Assembly (NCBI GenBank): GCA_034770075.1
Contig: JAVJAP010000351.1
Span: 496,001 to 560,000 of the forward strand
Length of the DNA stretch: 64,000 nt
Direction of reading: 5' to 3'
From: Aralia elata
Lineage: Eukaryota > Streptophyta > Magnoliopsida > Apiales > Araliaceae
Part shown: piece by piece, positions 12,301 to 24,900 of the stretch
Numbering within the stretch: position 1 is the stretch's first letter
Layout: every line of letters begins with the position of its first letter
The notes under the pieces: model-generated
The model's database searches: none
What the model was told of the DNA's origin: nothing
The model's input: the letters and a program-made list of their open reading frames with translations, nothing else
Program-made: the position numbers and the translations under genes

Positions 12301-15300
12301 ATGCTTATATGATCAAGCTTTATAAGTTGTTGCAACATAGTCAAGATGCACTATGCATAAAATTTTCCTTTCATTTTATATTACCAAATATTTTTACTCT
12401 CACATAATTAGCATCATTACTTCTGTAATGGCAGTTTCCTAATATGGATCCTATTATCCTCGAGGATCAGATTGTTATCTATGATATAGCCCGGATCTTG
12501 ATACTACTACTGCGGTTAAAATGTAGATACACGTCATATTTCAATTTATTTATTACCGACTGTAACTGCTTCAAAATAAATTATATTATTTATTTTTTCA
12601 ACCAAGAGGATTGCATATTTCCCACCAGCATTTAAATTGGAATTCATAAGGGCCAGTTTCTCTGATTATAGGAAATGTATTATGCTGTTGAAATATAATA
12701 ACTTGTGTGAAACTGAGGAGTAAGAGTGTCAATGTGTTCATTGTGTTCATTGTTTTGCATCACCGTTACTGTGTTGACTTATACCGGAGCGTCAGGGTGC
12801 AGTGATGCGCTGCTGTTAACATTTGACTTTGGTTCATACCCTTTATATCATAGTCTGTGTTTTGTATAAGTGCTCTTTGATATTGCTTATTGTATAAAAT
12901 CCAAGTTCCGTTCGTTCGTCATTCCATCACTTCTCGGTAGGTAAGTCTAATATATTTGTAACTTATAAAGTATGTTAAAATAATGATAGTAATCCAGCTG
13001 AACTGAAACACAATATTCTTACCATACCTATAACTTTAAAAGTATGATTATGTAGTGCAATGCTTGAAAATTTTAACTCACAATTGAGATACAAATAATA
13101 ATTGAGATACCTAAGCCTAAAGCTGATCTATACAGTTAAAAATTCAATCTAATTTAAAGAACTTCTCGACAAAACTTTTGGAAATATTACTTAAATTCTA
13201 TATTTTAGTGCAAACATTATGTTGAATGACACTCTTACAGTATTTACGGTTTATTTTCTTTGTTAAATGATTGTACAACTAGGGAAGATTTGGCAAAGCT
13301 TCAGTTTTAATTTTTCCTCTCATAAATGCTTCATTTGACCAACTGCCGGGTATGATCTGTAATGCACAAAGTGGGGTTTCTTGCTTCTGAACATTAGTAT
13401 CAAGTATATTCTGTTATGTCGATACATTTATGTAAAATCACCACATTTGCTGACTTGTAATTGAGGTGTAAGAATGTTTTCTTGTTCAGCAGTTCATTTA
13501 ATACGTATGATAATATGTATCTCCTTCGATGTGTTTTCAGTATTCTTCTGAATCGTAAGTTTCTTTTTCATTCCTTTTGCTAGTAGTTTAAACATTTCTG
13601 ACGAACTCAGTACCCTTCCTAAGTAAGACTAGTGACTCATGCTTATTAGTCAATAAAACTCTCAAGCATAGAAAAAACAGATGGTCAATTCCATTTTAAA
13701 CATTTATAGTGTTAAACTCATTACTAAATATGCCCAAACACTTCCGATTATTATATGCAGCTTTGCAAATGATATATATTGAAAAGTATTCATCAATTTC
13801 AGGTGATTGGCGATGTTCTACGGATTCGTCAAATTCTCACCAACTTGATAAGGTATTTACTATTGGGTTCTACTAACCTATGGATTTATGTAGTAGATAT
13901 GTTGCTAGACTGTATGTTTTGATTGCCTATTAAGCATAGCTACTTATTTTCTTACATTTTATTCCGCTTAAATCCTTGCTTTCTTGGTAAGGATAAAATG
14001 TTAATATTTCTGTAGATAGAGGTGGACAGTGCAAACTAATTTCAGTGCATGTGTGATTTTAGTATGAGAAGTCATTTATATTGAGCGCATTTAAGGCCTT
14101 TCACAAAGACAGTTGTATAACAACAAATAAGATGGATAAGATGTCAGTACTACACTTTATTCCTGTTTCTATGGAAAAGCAATAATTCTATATTAAGGTC
14201 ATTGCAGAAATATGCCATCAGATATCAGGAACAATGACATCCAATAAATATAAACTTCCTCAAACTATGGGAATGACTCTTCAATAAAATAATGTAATTT
14301 TAGATGATCTACTATACATGTAAACAATAGTTACATTATTCAACTCCTGTAGTTGTAATTTCTCTTAATTGCTAAACGTCCTTTTAAGCACCTCCAAATC
14401 TGCCCATGATCCTAGTTTTTTTTATTTTTTATATATTATTATTATTATTATTATTTTATTTATTTATTATTATTTTTTGACTTTTTGTATTTTTAGGCTT
14501 CTTAGCCTTTATAAGGTCTTATTGATATACTAGTCCACCACTATGTCATAAATAACTCATAACATTCGTTGTAAGGGATCTTGTACATGTCATAAGTCAT
14601 AACTAGATGTGAGATTGATGGAGTATGTGGGTCATGTAACCTAAGTACCTATAAACTTTCCATTTGTGTCAAGACTTGAGTATGTTGATCAGACTTAATA
14701 TGTCAGTGCCACTACATAGATATTTAGTTGCATGTGCATTTTGTCACAGTGATGAAAAAATCATTAATCATTATCAGAGATAGGTTTTCTTGGGATTTTT
14801 TTTTTTTTTTATTATTTCTTAACCTCGTTACGTAAGGTTTCTACTTTACAGTTATTGTGGCAATTTCTAGCTTATATTTTACCTTATATTTATATTTTAA
14901 AAAAACTTGGTTTGAGAAATTTCCAGGTCTTAGTTGATCCTTCGGGAAGGATGTCCTTCAAGGTCTAAGCTGTTTTCTTTCTTTATTTATTTATTTTTAT
15001 TGTATTCTTTATGGCTTTACACAACTAGAGTGGCATCCTTTCTTAGCGTGAACATAGGCAGGAATTCACTGAACCCTAATATTTAGGTTCTCTGGTTAAT
15101 ATAGGTTGACTACTATTTTTATCTAATACCATTTGTTGCATGCTTCTAATAGACATTTTACTCTTAACAGCAATGCAATCAAGTTTACTCATGAGGGGAA
15201 GGTTGGGATAAAGCTTTATGTTATACCTGACCCATGTGCTGGTAAGCAAGGAGGATCTTTCCAGAAGACGAATGCAGATGAGTCAACAGTTCTAGTAAAT

Positions 15301-15895
15301 ACACCTAAAGAAGATAAATGCTTATCAACTTCTCATAGCAGCGGTGATCAAAAGGTCTTCAATGGACAGAAACATGGGGAAGGTCCATACCATAATCATG
15401 CACTTAACAATGAACCCAAAACCCCGGTTAAAAATGGATCTTCAACAGATGGAGATAAAGAGGACTACCCTCTTCCGCATGAAACAACAGTGTGGATACG
15501 CTGTGATGTTTATGATACAGGGATTGGAATACCAGGTACTCTTCTTATTTGCGTGCGTTTGCAAATTCAGTGTGAAGATTATTGATTACCACCCATCTGT
15601 GAAGAATGGACAGACACAAATGTGAGGAACACTACACGAAAATCCTAATCATTTAAGATATGGGAAGTCAAATAAATAAATATAAGTTTCTTATATATAC
15701 GGAATTATGAAATATGTGGCTCGTCACAGTCAAACTTGGTTATAGATCAGACACAAAACGATGTAATATTTGGTAATAGAATAGTGAAATGTCTGTAAAG
15801 TCATCATTGAAAATGATGAAAAGACAAACACCATTAAAGAATGAGTGTATCTATAGCCAAGTTTGGCTATGGCAAGCCACATATTCCCTTTTCCC

Positions 15896-15932
<37 letters not shown>

Positions 15933-18900
15933 TATTATGTGGAAGTATTTATGACAATTAAATCTAAAATTCCATGACATTAACATAAAATTTTAATTCT
16001 TGAGCAAAAATAAGAATCAATAATTTTATAAATATAGTAAGAAATATTTCGATGCATAACAGTGTAAAATAAGGGTGTGTAACTACTAACGTACATACGG
16101 GTTTGTAACTAATATGTATATCTTTGTGATACACACGTAATTTTATTGATTAAGTTGTTTCCTCCTATGCTTGTTACCTTAATTAGTTTTGTTAAGTAAC
16201 CAACTCATCTAAAAGCTTAAGCTGTTAAATGGAGGGCCCAATAATGTATATCATGCTAACACTCCCCCTCAAATGCAACTTTTTATAGAGAAGGGAGAAA
16301 TTAAAGTGCATTTGCACTATTAAATTAATATAAAGACAATTGTGTAGCCGGGAAGATTTGAACCGAAGACCTTGCACACCCAAAGCTCTGATACCATGTA
16401 GAAAAGAAGTAACTATAATTATGAAAACCATATCTTAACAAAACCATATCTTCTAACACTCCCCCTCAAGTTGGTGTATAGATGTTTCGCATACCCAACT
16501 TGAAACATAATGGATGAAACATCTTACTACTACGACCTGATGTTCTGTTTTGATGAAAGGTAAACAAATAAGACCACTAGTTAACTTTTCTTTAATGAAG
16601 TGCCTGTTAATCTCAATGTGCTTCGTTCTATCGTGCTGTACTGGGTTGTTTGCAATACTAATGGTTGCCTTATTATAACAAAATAACTGCATAAGCCTTT
16701 TAGTTATAACACCCAAATCTTCTAGCAAGGTTCGAAGCCACATTAGTTCTGTAGAAAGGAATACTCCGAGTTTGAGTTTATAATTCCTTGATTTATTTCA
16801 TCTCAATTACATTGGTTTATATACACAAGTATATTTATGGTAATCTCTAATTATAGCTATGTATACACACTAATTATGAGATATGACCAATTATAATTAT
16901 AGAAACCATATCATATCTTCTAACACTCCCCCTCAAGTTGGTGTATAGATGTCTCTCATACCCAACTTGAAACACAATGGATGAAACATTTTACTACTAA
17001 GACCCTTAGTCAAAATATCAGCAAGCTGGTGCTTTGTTTTGACAAAAGGTAAGTAAATAAGACCACTAGTTAACTTTTTTTTAATGAAGTGTCTGTCAAT
17101 CTCAATGTGCTTCGTTCTATTGTGCTGTACTGAGTCGTTTGCAATACTAGTGGCTGCCTTATTATCACAAAATAACTGCATATGCATTTTAGTTGTAATA
17201 CCCAAATCTTCTAGCAAGGTTCGAAGCCACATTAGTTCACATATACCCAAGGCTATAGCTCGATATTCGGCTTCAACACTGGATCTTGTCACCTCAGATT
17301 GTTTCTTACTACGCCAAGTAACAAATTGCCTCCAACAAATGAACAGTAACCCGAAGTAGAACGACGATCCTCTATAGAGCTAGCCCAATCCGAGTCGGAA
17401 AATGCTTCAACTCTCATATGACCATGTGGTGCGAACAATAAACCTTTTCCGGGAGCAGACTTGAGATACCTCAGAATTCTATAGACAGTTTCCATATGAC
17501 AATGTCGAGGATCATGCATATACTGACTCACTATTCCCACAATATAAGATATATCAGGTCTAGTATGGGAAAGGTATATCAATCGTCCCACCAAACGTTG
17601 ATATATTTCTTTATCAACCATAGGTCCTGTGCCACTTACTAGATGATGATTAACTTCAATAGGAGAATCAACAGGCTTACATCCCAACATGTTAGTTTCT
17701 GTTAGAACATCAAGTACATATTTCCTTTGAGATAGAAAAATCCCATCGGAAGATCTTGCAACTTCAATACCAAGAAAATATTTCAAAGGACCAAGATCTT
17801 TGATCTCAAACTCTTTGGCCAGTCTTGCTTTGAGATTAACTATCTCTTCTCTATTATCCCCTGTCACCACAATGTCATCAACATAAACAATAAGAATGGT
17901 AGTCTTACCTTTTATCTGTTTGACAAATAGAGTATGATCTGCTCGACTCTGCTTGTACCCAAATCTTATCATTGCTTTGTGGAATCTACCAAACCAGGCT
18001 CTGGGAGATTGCTTTAAACCATATAAAGCTTTTCGTAGTTTACAAACCTTACCCTTGGTGGCAGATGAAGCAAAACCAGGGGGTATTTTCATGTATACTT
18101 TCTCCTCCAAGTCACCATGAAGAAACGCATTTTTTACATCCAATTGCTGAAGATCCCAGTCGAAGTTTGCTGCATATGAGATTATGGTACGAACAGAGTT
18201 TATCTTTGCCACAGGAGCAAATGTTTCCTGGTAATCAATCCCATGGGTTTGAGTATACCCTTTTGCAACTAGTCTGACTTTGAGTCTCTCAACTGTCCCA
18301 TCTGACTTCTGTTTGACTGTATATACCCATTTGCAACCAACTGGTTTTTTCCCATAAGGAAGAGTAACTAGTTCCCGTGTATCATTCTTTTTCAGAACAT
18401 TCATCTCCTCTATCATAGCCTGTTTCCAGCTCTCATCACTGACTGCTTCTTTCCACCCCTGAGGAACAGATATTGCAGACAAGGAAGAAACAAAGGAATG
18501 GTAGAATGCAGATAATTTATTATAGGCTAAGAAATTAGAGATAGGATGTTGAGTACAAGATCTAATCCCTTTCTTAAGAGCAATAGGAATGTTAGTATTA
18601 TCAGAAGAACAAGGATTCTCACCATTAGCATTATCTGGACTAGGTTCTGAGCAGGGTTGGTGTAGTGGTGCTGAAATGGTGACCTTATTCTTGCCTCTTC
18701 GAACATAGGTCCTTAACTCAGGCTCATCCTGTCTAGCATATGACTCCTGTAACTCTCCCTGTGTAGATTTATCAGAGACAACAACAGGAACAGGAGAAGA
18801 GTTTATAGGATAAGGTGGTATAGTACTACTTGTAATATCAGCCTCAGGAGGAAGCTTCTCCTTATCAATAACATTCTCCTCCTGAGGAGAAAGTGAGGAA

Positions 18901-21900
18901 GAATAAAAAGGTTCCAATTCCCAAAAAGTTACATCCCGAGTGACAAATACTTTGTGGGAAGGAGGATGATAACATTTATAACCTTTTTGGGTTGGAGAAT
19001 ACCCAATGAAAACACACTGAAGAGCCTTGGGATCTAATTTTCCTCGAGTTAGAGATTTATCATGAACATAGCACACAGCCAAAAACTCGAGTCGAAGGTG
19101 AAGGACTTGTCGTGTGTTGGATAAGAGAGATTGGGGGCTTTTGTTCCCAAGACTTCTAGAAGGAAGCCGGTTTATAAGAAATGCAGCAGTTAGAACAGCA
19201 TCTCCCCATAGAAATTTAGGTGTGTTCATACTGAACATAAGAGTGCGGGCTACCTTTAGTAAATGTCGATTTTTCCTTTCCGTCGCTCCATTTTGTTATG
19301 GAGTTTTGACACAGGAGGTTTGAAGAATGATGCCATGTTGAGAGAGATAAGATGCGAAAGCAGTATTATTACTATATTCACGACCATTATCACTATGAAG
19401 AATTTTGACTTTAGCTCCAAATTGGGTTTGAATCGTTTTATAAAATTCCTGAAAACAATCAAACACCATTTTTGGAACGAAGAAGATAAATCCAAGTGAC
19501 ACGAGAATGACAATCAATAAAACTAACAAACCATCTATAACCGGAACAGGAAACAACCTGAGAGGGTCCCCACACATCAGTATGTATAATAGCAAAAGAT
19601 TCAGAATGTCGACTGTTAATAGCAGAATAAATAGAACGTTTGTGTTTACCCAATTCACACGGTTCACACAAAAACTGAGTTTTATTACATTGCTTAACTA
19701 AAGATGGAAATAAAGACTCTAATACTGAAAAAGAGGGATGTCCCAAACGTCGATATCATTGATGGAGAGAAGTCAGGCCGCTGGAGTCATAAGTACATTG
19801 AAGCGCCTGAGTAGAGAACATGTTAGACGATGGAACATCTAAATAATATAGGCCATCAACTGCACTACTACTGCCAATCTTCTGCCCTGTCACCAAGTCC
19901 TGAAAAACACAATGAGTTAGGAAAAAAGTCACCGAACAGTGTAAGGATTCAGAAAGACGTTGGACAAATAATAAATTTGCAGTAAATGTAAGAATATGAA
20001 GAACTGATGATAGTGTTAATTAAGGAGTACAAACTACTGAACCACTCCCAGAGATAGAAGAAAGGGAACCATCAGTTACTCGAACCTTGTCTTTTCCAAA
20101 GCAAGGCGTGTATGAAGTAAAGAGATTAGAGGACCCGGTCATATGCTTTGAAGCACCTGTGTCTGTGATCCAACTAGAGCAAGTTGATGAAACATTAAAA
20201 GCACAAGAATGTATTCTTGACTGGGCATAATGAGAAGAAGTAGATTTGGAACAAAATTTTCGAAAAGCTGAGATTTCCGCAGGGTGAGTGCAGTGGTAGT
20301 TTTTGAAGTACTGGATGCATCAACAGGAAGTGGTGTAGTAGACACATAGTCCTGGGATCCACGACCACTATCAGACCGACCTCCACGCCCTTTAGGACGC
20401 CCATGAAGCTTAAAGCAGCGATCCCTAGTATGATTCTTTCCCCCACAGTAGTCACATTCGCGGGACTCCTGCTCAAGGTTCTCAAACCCGGACCGTTCAT
20501 CGAACCAGAAAAGGTACCGGGTGGGTGGGTCACTGGTCCAACCAGTGGTCGGACCGTTATTGACCCAGTGACGTCATTAATATATAAAAATATATATTAT
20601 TAGCAATTAATAAAATTTAAAAAAATCTCCTTTTTTATGAACTAAAACATAATAAAGATGAGTTAAAATATTAATAAAAGTGGTTAATTTTAATATTAAA
20701 ATTTTTTTTTGTAAAAAAAAAATAAAAAATAAAAATCGGGTCAACCGGGTCAAATTAACCGGGTTTACCGGTTGGACCACCGGTTGGACCGGTGGTCAAC
20801 GGGCCAACCCGGGTTTTGACCAAAACCGGGTCATTGGTCCAAACCGGACCGGTTCCGGTTTTTACCGGTCCGACCGCCGGTTCGGTCCGGGTTTTAAAAC
20901 CATGCTCCTTTTCAACAGGAGACTGAATGGAGACGCCAAGCTTAGGAGACTATACTATGGTTGATAGGTCAACAGGATTTAAATTTAGAACCATCACCCG
21001 ACGTCTACTTTCCTCTTGCTGGACTCTAGCATGAGCCTCTCGCAGTGATGGAAAAGGTGTCTGACTCAACTGTGCTCGAACTTGATCATACTCTATGTTC
21101 AAACCAGCCAAGAAATCCACAACTCGATCTTCACTAACAAACTTTTAATAAGCTGCTAAATCTTCCGTATATTTGGCTGAAAAAACTCGGTAATGATCAA
21201 GCTCCTGCCAAAGAGCATTAATCTCCGCAAAATACTGTGCCACAGTCTTCTCCCCTTGACCCAGCTCACAGATTCGTTTACGAATGTCATATGCCTTAGA
21301 TATATCACTAGAAATAGAGAAAGTTTGAGAGATAGCCTCCCAAAGCTCATAGGCAGTGTCTAAGAACATGTAACTACTCCGCATACTAGGTTCCATCGAA
21401 TTAAAAATCCATGTTTTCACTATGGAATTATCAGATTTCCATTCTTCTTGGGCCATACCTCGATTTTCAGGCATAGTAGTTGTTCCATTGACGAAGTGTT
21501 GCATATGATTAGCCTCAATTGACATACGGCACGCTTGAGACCATGTCAAATAGTTCGTTCTATCCAGTTTGGAGGGGCTGAGAACCAATTCTGATTTAAG
21601 GGTATGGCTTCTAACGACTTGTTGTCCCATACTACTGTTATGAACCCCACTACTAGCACTACTTTGTTCCGCCATATAATAGGTAGATACAATATATACC
21701 AAGGAGAATAAACTTTTCAAAGGATATCAACTAATTGTACTACACTTTAGAACCAGAATTTATGACAAAGAAGCGGTGGGAATCTCAGTACTAATAACAG
21801 AGCGATGAACAGTAGCGATGAACAGTGCCGATGAACAGTTTTTTTTTTTTTTTGAAAAATAAGGATCAAGCTCTGATACCATGTAGAAAGGAATACTCCG

Positions 21901-24900
21901 AGTTTGGGTTTATAATTCCTTGATTTATTTCATCTCAATTACATTGGTTTATATATACAAGTATATTTATGGTAATCTCTAGTTACAGCTATTTATACAC
22001 ACTAATTATGGGATATGACTAACTATAATTATGGAAACCATATCATATCTTCTAATAGTTCACATATACCCAAGGCTATGGCTCGATATTCGACCTAAGC
22101 ACTAGATCTTGCCACCACGGATTGTTTCTTACTACGCCAAGTAATGAGATTGTCTCCAACAAATGAATAGTAACCAGAAGTAGAACGACGATACTCTATA
22201 GAGCCAACCCAATATGAGTCGGAAAATGCTTCAACTCTCATATGACCATGTGGTGCGAACAATAAACCTTTCCCAAGAGCAGACTTGAAATACCTCAGAA
22301 TTCTGTAGACAGTTTTCATGTGACAATGTCGAGGATCATGCATATACTGACTCACTATTCCCACAGCATAAGATATATCAAGTCTAGTATAAGAAAGGTA
22401 TATCAATCGTCCCACCAAACGTTGATATCTTTCTTTATCAACCGTAGGTCCTGTACCACCTACTAGATGATGATTAACTTAAATAGGAGAATCAACAGGC
22501 TTACATCCCAACATGCCAGTTTCTGTTAGGAGATCAAGTACATATTTTCTTTGAGATAGAAAAATCCCACTGGAAGATCTTGCAACTTCAATACCATGGA
22601 AATATTTCAAAGGACCAAGATCTTTGATCTCAAACTCTTTGGCCAGTCGTGCTTTAAGATTAACTATCTCTTCTCTATTATCCTCTGTCACACAATGTCA
22701 TCAACATAAACAATAAGAATGATAGTCTGACCTTTTATCTGTTTGACAAATAGAGTATGATCTGCTCGACTCTGCTTGTACCCAAATCTTATCATTGCTT
22801 TGTGGAATCTACAAAACCAGGCTCTGGGAGATTGTTTCAAACCATATAAAGCCTTTCGCAACTCACAAACCTTACCCTTGGTGGTAGATGAAGCAAAAGC
22901 ATGGAGTATTTCCATGTATACTTCCTCCTCCAAGTCACCATGAAGGAACACATTTTTTACATTCAATTGTTGAATATCCTAGCTGAAGTTTGCTGCACAT
23001 AAGATTATGGTACGAACAAAGTTCATTTTCGCCACAGGAGAAAATGTCTCCTGGTAATCAATTCCATGGGTTTGAGTATATCCTTTTGCAACTAGTCTGG
23101 CTTTGAGTCTCTCAACTGTCCCATCTGGCTTCTGTTTGACTGTATATACTCATTTGCAACCAATTGATTTTTTTCCATAAGGAAGAGTAACTAGTTCCCA
23201 TGTATCATTTTTTTTTCAGAACATTCATCTCCTCTATCATAGCCTATTTCCAGTTCTCATCACTGATTGTTTCTCTCCACCGCTGAGGAATAGATATTGA
23301 AGACAAGAAAGAAACAAAGGAATGGTAGGATGCAGATAATTTATTATAGGCTAAGAAATTAGAGATAGGATGTTGAGTATAAGATCTAACCCCTTTCCTA
23401 AGAGCAATAGGAAGGTCAGTATCATCAAAGGAACAAGTAGAATTATGATTCTCACCATTAGAATTATCTGGACTAGGTTCTGAGCAGGGTTGGTGTAGTG
23501 GTGCTGAAATGGTGACCTTATTCTTGCCTCTTCGAACATATGTCCTTAACTCAGGCTCATCCTGTCTAGCATATGACTCCTGTAACTCTCCCTGTGTAGA
23601 TTTATCAGAGACAACAACAGGAACAGGAGAAGAGTTTATAGGATAAGGTGGTATAGTACTACTTGTAATATCAGCCTCAGGAGGAAGCTTCTCCTTATCA
23701 ATAACATTCTCCTCCTGAGGAGAAGGTGAGGAAGAATAAAAAGGTTCCAATTCCCAAAAAGTTACATCCCGAGTGACAAATACTTTGTGGGAAGGAGGAT
23801 GATAACATTTATAACCTTTTTGGGTTGGAGAATACCTAATGAAAACACACTGAAGAGCCTTGGGATCTAATTTTCCTCGAGTTAGAGATTTATCATGAAC
23901 ATAGCACACAGCCAAAAACTCGAGGCGAAGGTGAAGGACTTGTCGTGTGTTGGATAAGAGAGATTGGGGACTTTTGTTCCCAAGACTTCTAGAAGGAAGC
24001 TGGTTTATAAGAAATGCAGCAGTTAGAACAGCATCTCCCCATAGAAATTTAGGTGTGTTCATACTGAACATAAGAGTGCGGGCTACCTCTAGTAAATGTC
24101 GATTTTTCCTTTCCGTCGCTCCATTTTGTTATGGAGTTTTGACACAGGAGGTTTGAAGAATGATGCCATGTTGAGAGAGATAAGATGCGAAAGCAGTATT
24201 ATTACTATATTCACGACCATTATCACTATGAAGAATTTTGACTTTAGCTCCAAATTGGGTTTGAATCGTTTTATGAAATTCCTGAAAACAATCAAACACC
24301 TCATTTTTGGAACAAAGAAGATAAATCCAAGTGATACGAGAATGACAATCAATAAAACTAACAAACCATCTATAACTAGAACGGGAAACAACCCGAGAGG
24401 GTCTCCACACATCAGTACGTATAATAGCAAAAGATTCAGAATGTCGACTGTTAATAGCAGAATAAATAGAACGTTTATGTTTACCCAATTCACACGGTTC
24501 ACACAAAAACTGAGTTTTTTACATTGCTTAACTAAAGATGGAAATAAAGACTCTAATACTGAAAAAGAGGGATGTCCCAAACGTCGATATCATTGATGGA
24601 GAGAAGTCAGGCTGGAGTTAGAAGTAGATTGAAGAGCCTTAGTAGAGAACATGTTAGACGAGGGAACATTTAAATAATATAGGCCACCAACTGCACTACC
24701 ACTATCAATCTTCTACCTCATCACCAAGTCCTGAAAAACACAATGAGTTGGGAAAAAAGTTACCGAACAGTGTAAGGATTCAGAAAGACATTAGACAAAT
24801 AATAAATTTGCAGTAAATAAAGGAATATGAAGAACTGATGATAATGTTAATGAAGGAGTACAAACTACTGAACCACTCCCAGAGATAGAAAAAAGGGAAC

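Larger units (their letters stand above)
16750..22056 (-). mobile_element. Inner Ty1/copia element, nested in the outer one
   Basis: A structurally complete element of 5.3 kb. LTRs are at 16750-16925 and 21882-22056 and differ at about nine positions, so it is not very young. The PBS is TGGTATCAGAGC on the minus strand (21870-21881). The polypurine tract is next to the left LTR (from 16926). A perfect 5-bp target duplication, AGTTC, flanks it (16745-16749 and 22057-22061) and splits the RNase H reading of the outer element. Gag, integrase, RT and RNase H are readable but interrupted by stops, some of them shared with the outer copy. A 431-bp hAT-type MITE sits in the gag zinc-knuckle region. 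Confidence 0.9.

Noticed and set aside
24096..24596. Plus-strand 166-codon frame opposite copia integrase
   Set aside because: It is the antisense shadow of a conserved domain; the same shadow occurs opposite the inner copy.
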